64,000 bases of DNA, from NCBI GenBank assembly GCA_947650285.1, contig CANTFL010000650.1:1-64000 (forward strand), given 5' to 3'. This document shows, one piece after another, positions 37,474-48,059 of this stretch. The notes under the pieces are model-generated. The model did not search any database. It was not told the DNA's origin and was given only the letters and a program-made list of their open reading frames with translations. The first letter of the stretch is position 1, and each line of letters opens with the position of its first letter. Position numbers and translations under genes: made by a program. This DNA is from Hyaloperonospora brassicae (taxonomy: Eukaryota; Oomycota; Peronosporomycetes; Peronosporales; Peronosporaceae).

Positions 37474-38840
37474 ATATGATCAGCTCGGCGTTCGAACACC
37501 AGGCTGCGAAGACTGCCGCCTTCAACAATCGATAGCAAGATCTGAGTCCGCTGAAGTGTGTCAGCGCATACCGCACATACGATCGGTAAAGTCATTCCTA
37601 AACAGCAGCACATTCCCGCTGCAATCAACGCCAGCGATTAGTGGTTCTCTCTACCACGAACGCCGAGCTGCATGTATAGAGGCGAGCACTGTGGACGACC
37701 CAGATTGCTCCCAAACGTTGAGGATGATCGCAATCGAGATGCTCCAGTCTAGTTTTATTGAAGTACTGGCAACGAATTGACAACCAGCGCGGTCTGATGC
37801 CACAAATTCCGTGGAACCGACTGGAGATGCCGTGGATGCAACTTCAAGCTGTTAGATTATGTGACGTTGTAGAAGCAGAAAGTACTGGTCGTTGTCGGAT
37901 TGTAAGTCGATGTGTTTGTATTGGTCCGCGCAATATGGATAGCTATCACAGCTTCGCCGTTTTCAGCTCTGCATTGTCAAGTCGTATCGTCAACATATGT
38001 TCCAGACAGGGTTCAGCCCGTTCGCGTCAATTATCATGAAGAGAAAACGAGAAAGAGCGAATACGTATGTAGTCGATCAGCCGACGCCGGTGCGTTCTCG
38101 CTGACAACCGTGACTTCATTAGCGAGGGACGTCGGTTGCAGTTGCCGACCTATTGATCATCATTCAGTGCACTTTTGCTTCTGGATGTGGTCCATCTCAT
38201 GTGCTTCGCCAGAACGTGCACGGGCCCACGCGGTCTTACAAAGATCAAGTTCTGTCACATGCTGCACCCTATAGAACGCGGCCGTATCGATTTATGCTCT
38301 GTCGCCTGTTTGTGGTCATTACTCCTGACCATACTTGGTGATCCTATCATTACTCCGGTGCCCCTGCCCGAGTCTTTACAGCGCACGACGAGACGGCAGG
38401 CTTTCAAGTACACGATTGCACATCTCAAAATAAGGCGAGAGGACTGCACCGTCCTACACTAAGCGGGCTCTTTGGTCATCCCTTCTTCGTTTAAGGAGCA
38501 GACACGGGTGCACAACATGCACAGAGCACGATGCTCAGTTGTCTATCAGCTAGTAAACAAGTGCATTATCGAGAACCATAGATGACGCTGTACCTAGAGA
38601 GTAGAGGAAGGAATAGGCGGAGGTTGTGGTGACACCCAGGCTGCCGACAATTGCAAAAAAGTGCTTGGCGCGCGATGAATACGAGTACATTTTGGCGATT
38701 CGTCTACTTGAGCTGTGACAATCGTTTGGTTGACTAAATGAGGGACAACACATCACAAGAGCTGTTAAATTTTTCGTGTCCCGGTTCGCTCATGTAACGA
38801 GTCAGCGCGCTGCTTCCCGCATCAACGTCTTTGGTTAGAG
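37474..38840. other. G+C-richer spacer upstream of the pectin lyase
   Basis: Several overlapping frames of 60-120 codons occur on both strands with no recognisable motif. They may be remains of a retroelement whose protease-like fragment precedes them. The last few hundred bases would include the upstream control region of the pectin lyase gene. Confidence 0.4.
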
Positions 38841-38856
38841 GTCATTCTCCAAATTG
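38841..38856 (+). promoter_or_regulatory. Oomycete-type initiator (Inr plus flanking element)
   Basis: GTCATTCTCCAAATTG matches the oomycete core promoter pattern, TCATT-Y-Y-N-CA followed by an A/T-rich flank, which marks the transcription start in Phytophthora genes. It lies about 65-80 bp before the chosen start codon of the pectin lyase, a normal distance for oomycete 5' leaders. It also explains why the reading frame should not be extended upstream: the in-frame sequence before 38920 contains no ATG and runs back into this element. Confidence 0.7.
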
Positions 38857-38919
38857 CCTCGCAGTGCAGCACTCCCATCGTCGGACACGACGCAACTTCC
38901 ATCGCTTGGTACCTTCGAC

Positions 38920-40245
38920 ATGACCCGCTTCCAACGCATGTACGCTTTTGCCGCGGCACTCGCCTTTGCTGCCAAGAATGCTGCTGGCGCTTTCACGATT
39001 GGCGCTCCTTCTGGTCTAGGCGCTGGTGCTACGGGAGGAGCTGGCGGAGAAGTCGTGTACCCCACTTCGAACGCCGAGCTTATCGAATACCTGAATCACA
39101 CCTTGCCATTCATAGTTGTGCTCAACCGAACCTTCGACTTTCGCGGCACCGAAGGTACGACTACCGAGATTGGGTGCCGACCGATCAGAACTCGCCTATG
39201 CATGGAGCAGAACAACGGCTTTATGGGCCAAGATGTGGTCCTTCAAGAAGGTGGCATGAACAACACGGGCGGCTGCACCAACGGCACGGAGGTGATGGTC
39301 ACGTACGACAACGCTGGAATCAAACGCGTGCATGTGAGGGACAACAAGACCATCCGTGGCATTGGCAAGAACGGAGTGCTGATCGGTAAGGGACTGACGC
39401 TGAGCGACAACGTTATCGTCCAGAACGTCCATATCACGGAAGTGAACCCACACGTGGTGTGGGGTGGAGATGCGATCTACATGGAGGGTTCTAGTCGTGG
39501 TACTATTCCGAACCGCAAAGTTTGGCTCGACCACGTGAAGGTGTCGCGCATCAGCCGCCAAATGGTCGTGGTAGGCAAGGCTGGTGTATCTGGAATGACC
39601 ATCAGTAACTCGGAATTCGACGGCAACACGGACTTTTCAATGTCATGCACTGGACACCACATGTGGACCTTCCTGTTCTACGGAAAAAACACAGCCGTCA
39701 CCATGGTCAACAATTACGTACACGGAACCTCTGGTCGAGCGCCAAAAGTCGGCGGTGAGAAAAATAACACCGTCGTCGTGCACATGGTCAACAACTACTG
39801 GAGCAACAACACGGGCCATTCCATCGATGTCGAGATGAATGGACACATTCTCGCAGAGGGCAACTACTTCGAAAACACGAATCTGACCCTCCGGATCGGC
39901 AAACAGGAAGGCGCTTTGTATGCATTCAACCACACAGTCGGTGCTGACCTCTGCCCAAGCTACCTGGGTCGTCCGTGCGCGGAGAACGTCTTGGTCAAAA
40001 GCAGCAACTTGACATCGCGCAATGGAACTGTCGCTCTTGAGGTGATGAAAGCGTATCCGAACATCGTCGACTACATGTCGAAAACGGCGCATTCTACCGG
40101 CCTGGAGATGCCGCATGCGAAGAAGAGCATTTCTAAAACCGACGACACCTACTGCGGGATGAACCTGCCGCCTATCCATGGGCGTGACTTGGCCAATATC
40201 TGGGCCCAGACGACCGAGAACTTCGGTGTTGGCAAGTTGGACTGA
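38920..40245 (+). CDS. Secreted pectin lyase (polysaccharide lyase family 1)
   Basis: A 441-residue protein without introns. It should cleave methyl-esterified pectin by beta-elimination outside the cell, loosening plant cell walls. The ATG at 38920 gives a signal peptide: basic MTRFQR, a hydrophobic stretch MYAFAAALAFAA, and likely cleavage after NAAGA near residue 24. A Gly-rich linker (31-43) precedes the beta-helix domain. Diagnostic PL1 pectin-lyase motifs are WGGDAI (181-186), WLDHVKVSRISRQ (202-214) and SGRAPK (271-276). D184, R213 and R273 correspond to the active-site Asp and two Arg of Aspergillus pectin lyases. LAEGNYFE (311-318) is also conserved. About ten N-glycosylation sequons and seven Cys fit secretion. 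Length is normal or slightly long, with a C-terminal extension after about 380. The frame is intact with no visible lesion. It is the only convincing intact gene in the window and has no operon-like partners. A pectate lyase is the alternative, but the WGGDAI and SRQ motifs favour pectin lyase. Confidence 0.93.
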   Translation: MTRFQRMYAFAAALAFAAKNAAGAFTIGAPSGLGAGATGGAGGEVVYPTSNAELIEYLNHTLPFIVVLNRTFDFRGTEGTTTEIGCRPIRTRLCMEQNNGFMGQDVVLQEGGMNNTGGCTNGTEVMVTYDNAGIKRVHVRDNKTIRGIGKNGVLIGKGLTLSDNVIVQNVHITEVNPHVVWGGDAIYMEGSSRGTIPNRKVWLDHVKVSRISRQMVVVGKAGVSGMTISNSEFDGNTDFSMSCTGHHMWTFLFYGKNTAVTMVNNYVHGTSGRAPKVGGEKNNTVVVHMVNNYWSNNTGHSIDVEMNGHILAEGNYFENTNLTLRIGKQEGALYAFNHTVGADLCPSYLGRPCAENVLVKSSNLTSRNGTVALEVMKAYPNIVDYMSKTAHSTGLEMPHAKKSISKTDDTYCGMNLPPIHGRDLANIWAQTTENFGVGKLD

Positions 40246-43200
40246 GTCCGTTGCGTAGTATTCTGTAAACCGCGATGGCGTTGAATACAATCTCGATGTT
40301 AAAACTCGCTTTGCTTCACATTGTTGATACTGGCACTTTCTTAGGGCGTTGTGGTGAGTACTGTACTGTTTACTAAGCTAGACACCTGTACAATGCAAAC
40401 AACACGCAGTCCTAATCGTAGCATCGTTACCGCTCCGTCATATGGTAGTTGCCCGTATCGATCAAGGGTCATCGCTTTTGGACAAGATGTGCCCAATTGT
40501 AATTTACGCGCGGATGAGTCCAACCGAAAGTACATGCTGCCGCTGATGATGGTCTGGCTGCTCTCATTCCACACGACAGACAACGTCTCAATGGACCTTG
40601 TAAGGACCTGTCTGTCTAGTTACTGAACATCACAGGATCATCGAATGCTGATATGCCAGCTAAGACCACAGTGCGAGCTAAGCACATCGCGTTGAAGTGA
40701 CTTGGTATCGTCTGTTCGATTCCGCGGTCGGGCACATTTTTATAAATCTTGTGAGCCATGACAAAGGACTTTGACTAAATCATAGGGTCATTCACAAATA
40801 CCATTGTTAAGCAGGGAATAGTCACTCATCTTACTTCCGTCGAATCAGTAACGACGGAAAGCAAGCAAGCTTCGCCCATGTATCAGATTGCTTGATGTTG
40901 CCGGAATTGTGCACATGTAGGGTATGAACATATCCACCCCTAATCCTGAAAGCTGCATCCTTTCTGCCAAACCCTTTCTTCATACCACTATATATTTTTC
41001 ACAAGCTTCACGCAAATAAATAATTTCAAAAAAACTTCTTTCACACCTGCCGAGAATGGCTTTTGATGGCTTTTCATTCCTACAATGAGAGTAAGTGGAT
41101 CCAGCGCTTGTTTGTTTTGTATGCATTGACGAGCGCAACATGGTGATACCTGTTGCAATCCGAACACTTGCTTGACAAGAAAAAGAAGCGGTAATCTTCT
41201 ATTTTCATCACATCTCTACAAGTGGATAACTATAAAAAAATTTAAAGCATCAAAGAGCTTGACACCAGAGCACTTCCATTTGGCATCTCCTTCTACACAC
41301 CTAATCGGCATAAATATAATAAAAACTGAGTCAAAAGTTTTCTAAACCAGCGAGTAACGATATATATAAGCGGATCTGGACAAGCTTAGAGGAGAAAAAC
41401 ATCGTGAAGATCACAAAATGAACAGGTTGGCGTCATAAGCAAACTTTCACCAGTCAGGCCAGTATATGGATCCGCATGAAACGCGATCCGAAAACCTAAA
41501 TTAAAGCTGATAAATAGTCTGTCTGAGGTGATAGGATCTATTCAGGCTCTGTGTCTCTATAAAACGTGTTTGTTGGAGGCTGACCACATTAAAATTGCAT
41601 AACATTCAGGGGTAGTACGTGTGTAAAAGGTACAACCATTGGCGTTAGTTGAATATCTTCTTTAGGTACAAAGCGCATCAAAGTAAGGCCTTAGGCTAGA
41701 GAGCCGCAGCGGTGGCTCTATCACATTACACATCAAAGGTCTCTTAACAATCAGGAGGGATTGATTTAGTCAAAATGGGATCGAAAAGTAGGACAGGGAT
41801 ATAGATGTTAAGGTCATGTGATTTGTAAGAAGACGTGGAGAATTCGTCAGAGCTTGCTTAGCCTTTGATAGTATAAAGACTATTTTTAAGGTCCAAATAG
41901 ATTATGTGTGCAATAATTTGTAGTGCCAGATCAAACGCAGCCGATTGAACTTATCCTGGTAGTAATTAGATCCGAACGAGGTTAAATGAGGAATAATTGA
42001 TAGTCAATGTCCGTCGTTGCAGGATGCAATATGCCAAGTCTCGTCAAAAACTTTCCTTCTTCCGATGAAATCAAATGTAGGTTGAAGTAATGCAAAGCAC
42101 CGCGTAACAAAACCCTTCACGTAGAGATAGTGAAATTGCTATCTGGGTTCGTGACGAGTAAAAATGCAACACAATATGTTGAGCTTGGATAAGAAAAGCT
42201 GCGCTATCTGGGTCGTGATACTTATTATACCTTTTAAAAATTCGTATAATACAGGACTAGCGAATGAAGCGTCTAGGCTTCCACTGATCCTTACTATAGG
42301 GCCGACATTAGATTTAGTCAGGAAATCTAGCGAGGCTCACTTAGTAAGATATTTATAGAGAATGATTCAGCGAATATCACGTAATATAATATCTTGATGC
42401 GGAGGTGTAAAACCTTCTTGATTTATCTCTAAGCCATTCGTATGATTTCACTAATATTTTATACGGATATACCAATTTGGTTGAAGGGAGAGTCGATACT
42501 TGAACATTTTAATCGGTATAGGGACCAAAAGCCAAACACTTGGTTTTCAGGATAAGGGCGGGATAGAATTTCTCACAGCCGAATGAGCTGACCGAAAATA
42601 TACACGCGTTTTCGGTGACCCAGAGATATTAGGGACGAATCCGTTTCACCGACTCTATCACATCCATTCAACCGGAATGACTAGAAGCGAGCCAGACGAG
42701 ATCAAAAAAAGTAGCGCACAGCCAAGGTTCTAAGAATTGTTCAAACTGCTGTAATTGTCGAAGGCGGATAAGCCAAAACATGTCGGCAACGAGGTGGCAG
42801 AATAAGTTTGAACTTCGCTGGTAGAACAAATTGTCTTACATTTCGCCCCGGTTAATGGTAGAGCGGAGCAATCAAATACGCTCGATTAGTAATGCACGAC
42901 AGCAATGCTATACTAGTATACTGAATTTGTCGAATTGGGGTGCGCTTGTTCAGCGTATCATATAGTGGTGGAACGTTTAGTATAAGTACACACAATATTT
43001 GCGAGTCCGGACACAACCGATTACTTGGGCAGGACAAACTAAATTATCAAAGTGCTCGGATGGGAAACAAGTCATCAATGGGTCCATTCGGCACGTCTTC
43101 GTGTAAGCATTTCGGAAATATGTTAATTTATGGTAGTATTAAGAGAACGTTTGGGCTTTAACGTACGACCACAGGTGATCACGCATACTTCCCCCCAATT

Positions 43201-46200
43201 TCGTAAAATCATCCGACCCGTTCTTTTCAAGCTGATTCCAAATATTTCTAATTGCTGTAATCTTCCGTAAATGCCTAAAACTTTCCGTAAACAGCAACGA
43301 TTGAGTCATCGTACCAATCAAGTTCATTGAACCCGTGTCAAGAAAATTTTGATATTATATATTGGTCAGGAATTTACATAGAAAGAAATGGATGAAAGAC
43401 AACTTGTTAAGGCATCTCCGAGAAGGCAGCACAACGTCTGTCACATAGATTTTTATCATAATATGGAAGGCACTGTCGACATTTGCTGATCAGAGTGAGT
43501 TAGGCAAGCAAAACCGATCCCCAGTGCCGCTGTCTGCCAGCCCCGAAGATATTTGTTAATCCGCGTGAGGCCAGTACCCCTACTCCATGTAAGAGACGAC
43601 TTGACGAAAGATGAGAGTACTTGCTATTCTTATCAGAACGACTAAAAATGAAAATGTTGAGAAGAATTCAAATGGAAAGTACCACCTATGACCCCAATTA
43701 CACTGGAAAAATAGGAATTCTGAGAACGTACGATACATATATACCTCCCATGTGCCGTAGCACCGGATAAAATGGGGTAGATCGTTTTACGTTTACAAGC
43801 ACCACGAGGAAGACGCAAGATAGATCCAAAAGAACAAAGAGATAGAGGGAGGCGTAATCTGCATCTCTGGTTCCGAGGTAACCTGAGCAATTACAGATCA
43901 AAGTACCTCAATACCCAAACAAAGTGAAGGGATAGCATACTTTTGAGTATTCCATCTGCTCCGAGTAACTTAACTTCTAAACGACTACGCCCATTTGGCC
44001 CATCGTCCTAAGACTTGTTGAAAAAAACTTCTCTAGATGCTAGTGTCAAGCTTCAAAAGCAGTTGGGCCAACCCAGTTAATTTTCTACGAAGAAGAGGTA
44101 GCGCACACTCCAATTACGTGGCAGCGATAAGCACCAGTAAAAATGGTATGCTACCAACTCTCTAGTTAGTAGTCGAATAGGAGGCGTAAGGCTGAGGCTC
44201 AGCACTATTCGAAGTGGGTAATAAGAGGCAAGGCTTGCAGGCGGACGTAAAGCGGAGAAGCATGCGTGGGGTTGTTTCTATACACGCGATCGTTAGCTAG
44301 CCAATTGAGGTTTGCTTCGATTCATTTGATTAAGGATGCCACGTAGTAGTAAATCATATAATATTTTACATATATATATTTAATATGATTTAAACATATT
44401 GATTTGTAAAAAAATATGTTTATAGCTTGTACAAACTTTATATTACAGTGCATTATCAGTTCTACCGCACTTTCCGTCAATAAAAAGCATCATCAAAATT
44501 GATGCGCAAGTCTTTTATTAGTTATTAATATCCAGGAATTTATATTCTATCTTCACCATCGATTTCTTTAATGATTAAATGCATCATATAACCTGAAGAA
44601 ATTAAATAATAGACGACTTAATTGATCAAAAGATTGAGTGAATCATCAACGATTGTGATTATAACAGGAGGATCTTCATAAAGGACAGAAACATTGTCCA
44701 TAGATACCTCCAAGAACGGTTCTGATATCATTTAAGCTTTTTTCTCGTCTGCAATTCCAAAAACCATCATGCACGGTATAGTTTTGCAGCGACGCAGCCC
44801 AAAATCTAGCTACCCCACCTCGACGACGGGTACAATAGGTAACATTAAATTTATCGCGGTATCGAATTACCCCTGTGATACGCGGTCGCCTGGGGACAGG
44901 GATGAGTCGGGTCCACATTATAAAATTTGTGGTACCGCTATAGAACATCAACTATCCCTCTTTGGACTTCTGTCACCCGAGTTTAATGCTGAATCTGCCT
45001 CCTTACCATTCACTGAATCTAAGCTGACACCAAATAAGAATAATATAGTTTTTTGAAGTGTTAGTGTCTATAACGAATAACCCATAAAAGTCCAATGTGC
45101 TGTGGCCACATGACAGGACTATATTTTACGCACCTATCATGATGTTTGTAACACTTGTAAGCCTGTGTTACGCATAGGCGTCATTCGTCATGTGACAAAC
45201 ACATCGTTTTTGGCTATCTGTATCGAAGGAATTCAAATCATAATTCTTTTTATGTATGAATTCGTTAGAAAATTGAAGACATTTTTAGAACTTATTATAG
45301 TATCATGTCCATTATAATTTTTTTAACTGTCTATGGACAGTTTATTATGCAAGCACTTTTATTAGCATCAATTTGTAGTCATATCAAGATTTTCTTTTTT
45401 AAATATATGCTGGTTTGTGAATTAGCTTCTTGTGATTTTCTTCATTCATTATAATATGTTGACAAATGAACATAATTTTCACTGAATTTGTTGGCTGTTA
45501 ATTTGAACAATGCCACAGCCAAATGGTCGGTCCAAAGACTTGTATCGGTATGCGTGTACTAAAATGATGAAAGGTCATTGTTACATACTTATACATTCCA
45601 TAATGTGAGTAGTGCTCGACCCCGTTGCTTTATATTCGCGCAGATATACATTGCTTGTAAGCGTAAGCCGTAACAATGAGAATATAACCGTAGAACACCG
45701 GGGCTTTAACTTATCTTTAGTAAGAATTTACAATATCAAGGTAGAATCCTCGCAAATTCAGTTAGTCAAACGACCTACATGAAAAAGATGCTCACTTCTA
45801 GTTAAAACTCATAACGTATACGCTTGTTTCGCTTAATGTACATTACTGTTTTAAAACCTGTTAGACTTATTTTGTTCTCCAAATTCAGGCATGTATAGGA
45901 TACTATGATGTAACTCTTTTGTTCTATAAATAGGCGAGTGATTGACAACATTTATTGTGTATTATTTGGTATTTTTAGACGTTTTCAGGTGCTACTCTAT
46001 CAAGCTTAGTCTAATAATGATTTTGTATTATCAAATTTTACCTGCAGGCTGCCAAGGGATATAACAAGCCAACCTTGTGTTTCAACCCCACTACTTTTAT
46101 CGTAAATTCTGGTGAATACATTGTGAAAAACCAGATGTTTTTATTATTGTTATGCATGACCTACTTCTATGCATCCTTTGAAGTATAACAAGCAAAAATT

Positions 46201-46350
46201 ATGTGCATAAATTACTTTACTAACAGCATTTGGCTAATGTGCGGATTTAAATAATATAAAAGTATATTGCGCGATGGCTCGACAACTGCATACATAAATG
46301 TTTTGGCCCTATATTGCTATTTCATACCAATAAAAAAAATTATGATCCGG
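40246..46350. other. Intergenic DNA, no recognised gene
   Basis: G+C falls gradually from about 40.7 kb. Weak protein-like frames occur on both strands near 44676-45056 (for example TIGNIKFIAVSNYPCDTRS on plus), without a motif. About 44340-44640 and 45240-46340 are very AT-rich. No repeat or RNA gene was recognised. Confidence 0.5.
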
Positions 46351-47155
46351 TGGGGTCTTAAAATTCGTGTTGAGTCCCCGAAACACTTATGGTCCCGGGC
46401 AGCCGACTTACGGGGGGAAACCTCATGCCGCGTGTAGACCTTGATTCACCATGTTGACCCGTCGGCTGGTGGGTCGAACACTTCGGTAGATTTGGACGGG
46501 ACTGAGATGTGTTAGCCTTGACAGAGATAGACCTTGGACTCCGAGTGGATATGCTCTACTTGGTGGGACAGTAGGTGGTTACTCGATCGACTCGGTTGAG
46601 AGTGGGCGTATAATTAAATCCTTCAGGTAGCCTGTCACTCCTGGTATTTCGTGTAATCACAGGGGTATTTAACTCCTTGCCTTTACCGTGCTCCCTGACC
46701 GCTAGGTGGGAGGCCGCTTCCGATAGCGGATCTGAAGGGTGGTTGCTACTCGACAAATCAACAGGCCAAGCGCTTGATGGGGCTCTACTCGCACTTGATC
46801 TGGCCACGCAACTGTCTTTCGACGGGGTGGAAGTATGTCCCGTCCTCGAAACAGGTGGGCAGACTTGACAAGTAGTTCCTTTTGGCACGACGACGACATG
46901 TCACGTAGATCCCAAATTGAGTAGCGTACGATATATTCCTACACTTAAACTTATCTACTCTATGCTTTTCTGATAGCACAGACGATTTATGTAACTGGTC
47001 CAGGCGAGCTCTGATCGAAAGAGACCCAAGTTTAACGATGAGAGACCGGGCATACCAGTGAAAGACCCAGGTCTACAGTGAGAGACCGGTTCTTACAGTG
47101 AGGGACCAGGTCTTTCGTTAAGGGACCAAGCTCCACCTTGACAATTCCGAGGTCC
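46351..47155. repeat. Left arm of an 805-bp inverted repeat
   Basis: It begins TGGGGTCTTAAAA and is the reverse complement of 61829-62633 over its whole length, with a few dozen substitutions and one or two single-base indels. Differences cluster in the outer 80 bp and inside the 20-bp tandem repeat; the central part is almost identical. It is much richer in G+C than its flanks. Outside the arm the flanks share no alignment except the four bases ATCC (ATCCGG before the left arm, ATCCAC after the right arm). It may be the terminal inverted repeat of a large DNA element or one of two inverted copies of an LTR (the arms end ...GACCCCA). Confidence 0.9.
46556..46888 (-). other. 110-codon open frame inside the left arm
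   Basis: It starts MPKGTTCQVCPPVSRTG, is Ser/Pro/Arg-rich, and ends RVDRVTTYCPTK. The right arm contains the same frame with a single residue difference at position 2 that I can see. It has one CxxC pair but no recognised domain. It could be a short protein of the element, the 3' end of a longer decayed protein, or simply an open stretch of noncoding repeat. The identity of the two copies reflects similarity of the arms and does not prove selection. Confidence 0.35.
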
Positions 47156-47252
47156 ACGTACAAAGATCCGAGGACCCGGGTAAGGCCCTGTTCTATAGAT
47201 GAGAGACCGAATACATCATGAGAGATAGGGGCCAACTATGAGGGACCGCTGT
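47013..47252. repeat. 20-bp tandem repeat at the inner end of the left arm
   Basis: About eleven units of a 20-bp motif, AGTGAGAGACCGGTTCTTAC and variants (ATGAGAGACCGGGCATACC, AGTGAAAGACCCAGGTCTAC, AGTGAGGGACCAGGTCTTTC, GTTAAGGGACCAAGCTCCAC). The period is 20 bp with a single 21-bp unit. It continues about 100 bp past the point where the two arms stop aligning. Confidence 0.88.
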
Positions 47253-47828
47253 CGTTTCACGTCAGTTTCACATTTTTGGTACCTTGGAAACGGTATTTTT
47301 CTTGATCGTTGATGCTGGCACTTTTAGTTCAAAGGCAAACTACTATCGTTGCTCTTCCTTCAAGGAAACCACTGTCGTGAGGGTGAACCCTCATTTCTCC
47401 GTCGTGACGACATCTGGGTCTACAAATTTTTTAAAGCACTTCACTTCACTTTAACGTCGGTGCTAAAGCAAACAATTGCCCATCTTATTTGAAGTTGTTG
47501 CAGCATTTATCATCTATATCTTTGTAAATGATGAGGTACTAATATCTGAAAGCTATTGAATAATCGTATATACTAATTCAATATTAAATTTATATATATA
47601 TATGAATTATTTTCACAGTGTTTGTATACTTTTTTAACAAGGTATCAAATTACTTACTGATTAGATAATTTAAAAAGTATTTAGGTTTATTCTAGTTTAA
47701 ATAAAACAGCTGACTAAAAAGCAAATAAATTAAAAAGACATAACTGAACAAAATTGTGAGCAAAAAGATACTGTTGCAACACTTGCAATTACTTTTCCGA
47801 CGTCAAAACAGCTCGGCGTCGCCCGCAA
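47253..47828. other. Spacer, no recognised feature
   Basis: G+C moderate to 47460, then very AT-rich with a short (TA)n tract near 47592. No gene seen. Confidence 0.5.
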
Positions 47829-48059
47829 TCATTTACACATACATAAATTATTTACGGCGTATGGGTAATCGCGTCGTGTAGCCAACCTAACCATCGCTAA
47901 CAAATTCTTGGCATTGGACCGTTCATCTTCGGACCGGTATACCACCCGCTCCCCACGCGAACAAAAAATGTAGTCGATGACCGCGATACACCTTCTGTCG
48001 GCGATATTGACCAAATTATTTGCGCCTGTGCACAATAAAGAAGAGTTAAACTTTAACAA
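47829..48059 (-). pseudogene. Possible copia-type RNase H fragment
   Basis: The 76-codon minus-strand frame reads ANNLVNIADRRCIAVIDYIF followed by CSRGERVVYRSEDERSN and AKNLLAMVRLATRRD. The arrangement resembles the Ty1/copia RNase H region (strand with D, then G-Y-x-F, G-x-x-x-x-W-x-S-x-x-Q, then E-A-E-x-x-A-L). The Trp, Gln and acidic residues are replaced, so it would be dead. It is in a small G+C-richer patch, and on its strand it points toward the left inverted arm, where a 3' LTR of such an element would be expected. The match is by eye only. Confidence 0.38.

Noticed and set aside
38854..38919. 22-residue N-terminal extension of the pectin lyase
   Set aside because: It begins at TTG inside the initiator element, has no ATG, and would bury the signal peptide.
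39643..40290. 215-codon minus-strand frame over the pectin lyase
   Set aside because: Antisense shadow of a strongly coding G+C-rich gene with no motif of its own.
46677..46868. 63-codon plus-strand frame in the left arm, also present in the right arm
   Set aside because: It overlaps the longer opposite frame and is conserved only because the arms are nearly identical; no independent support.
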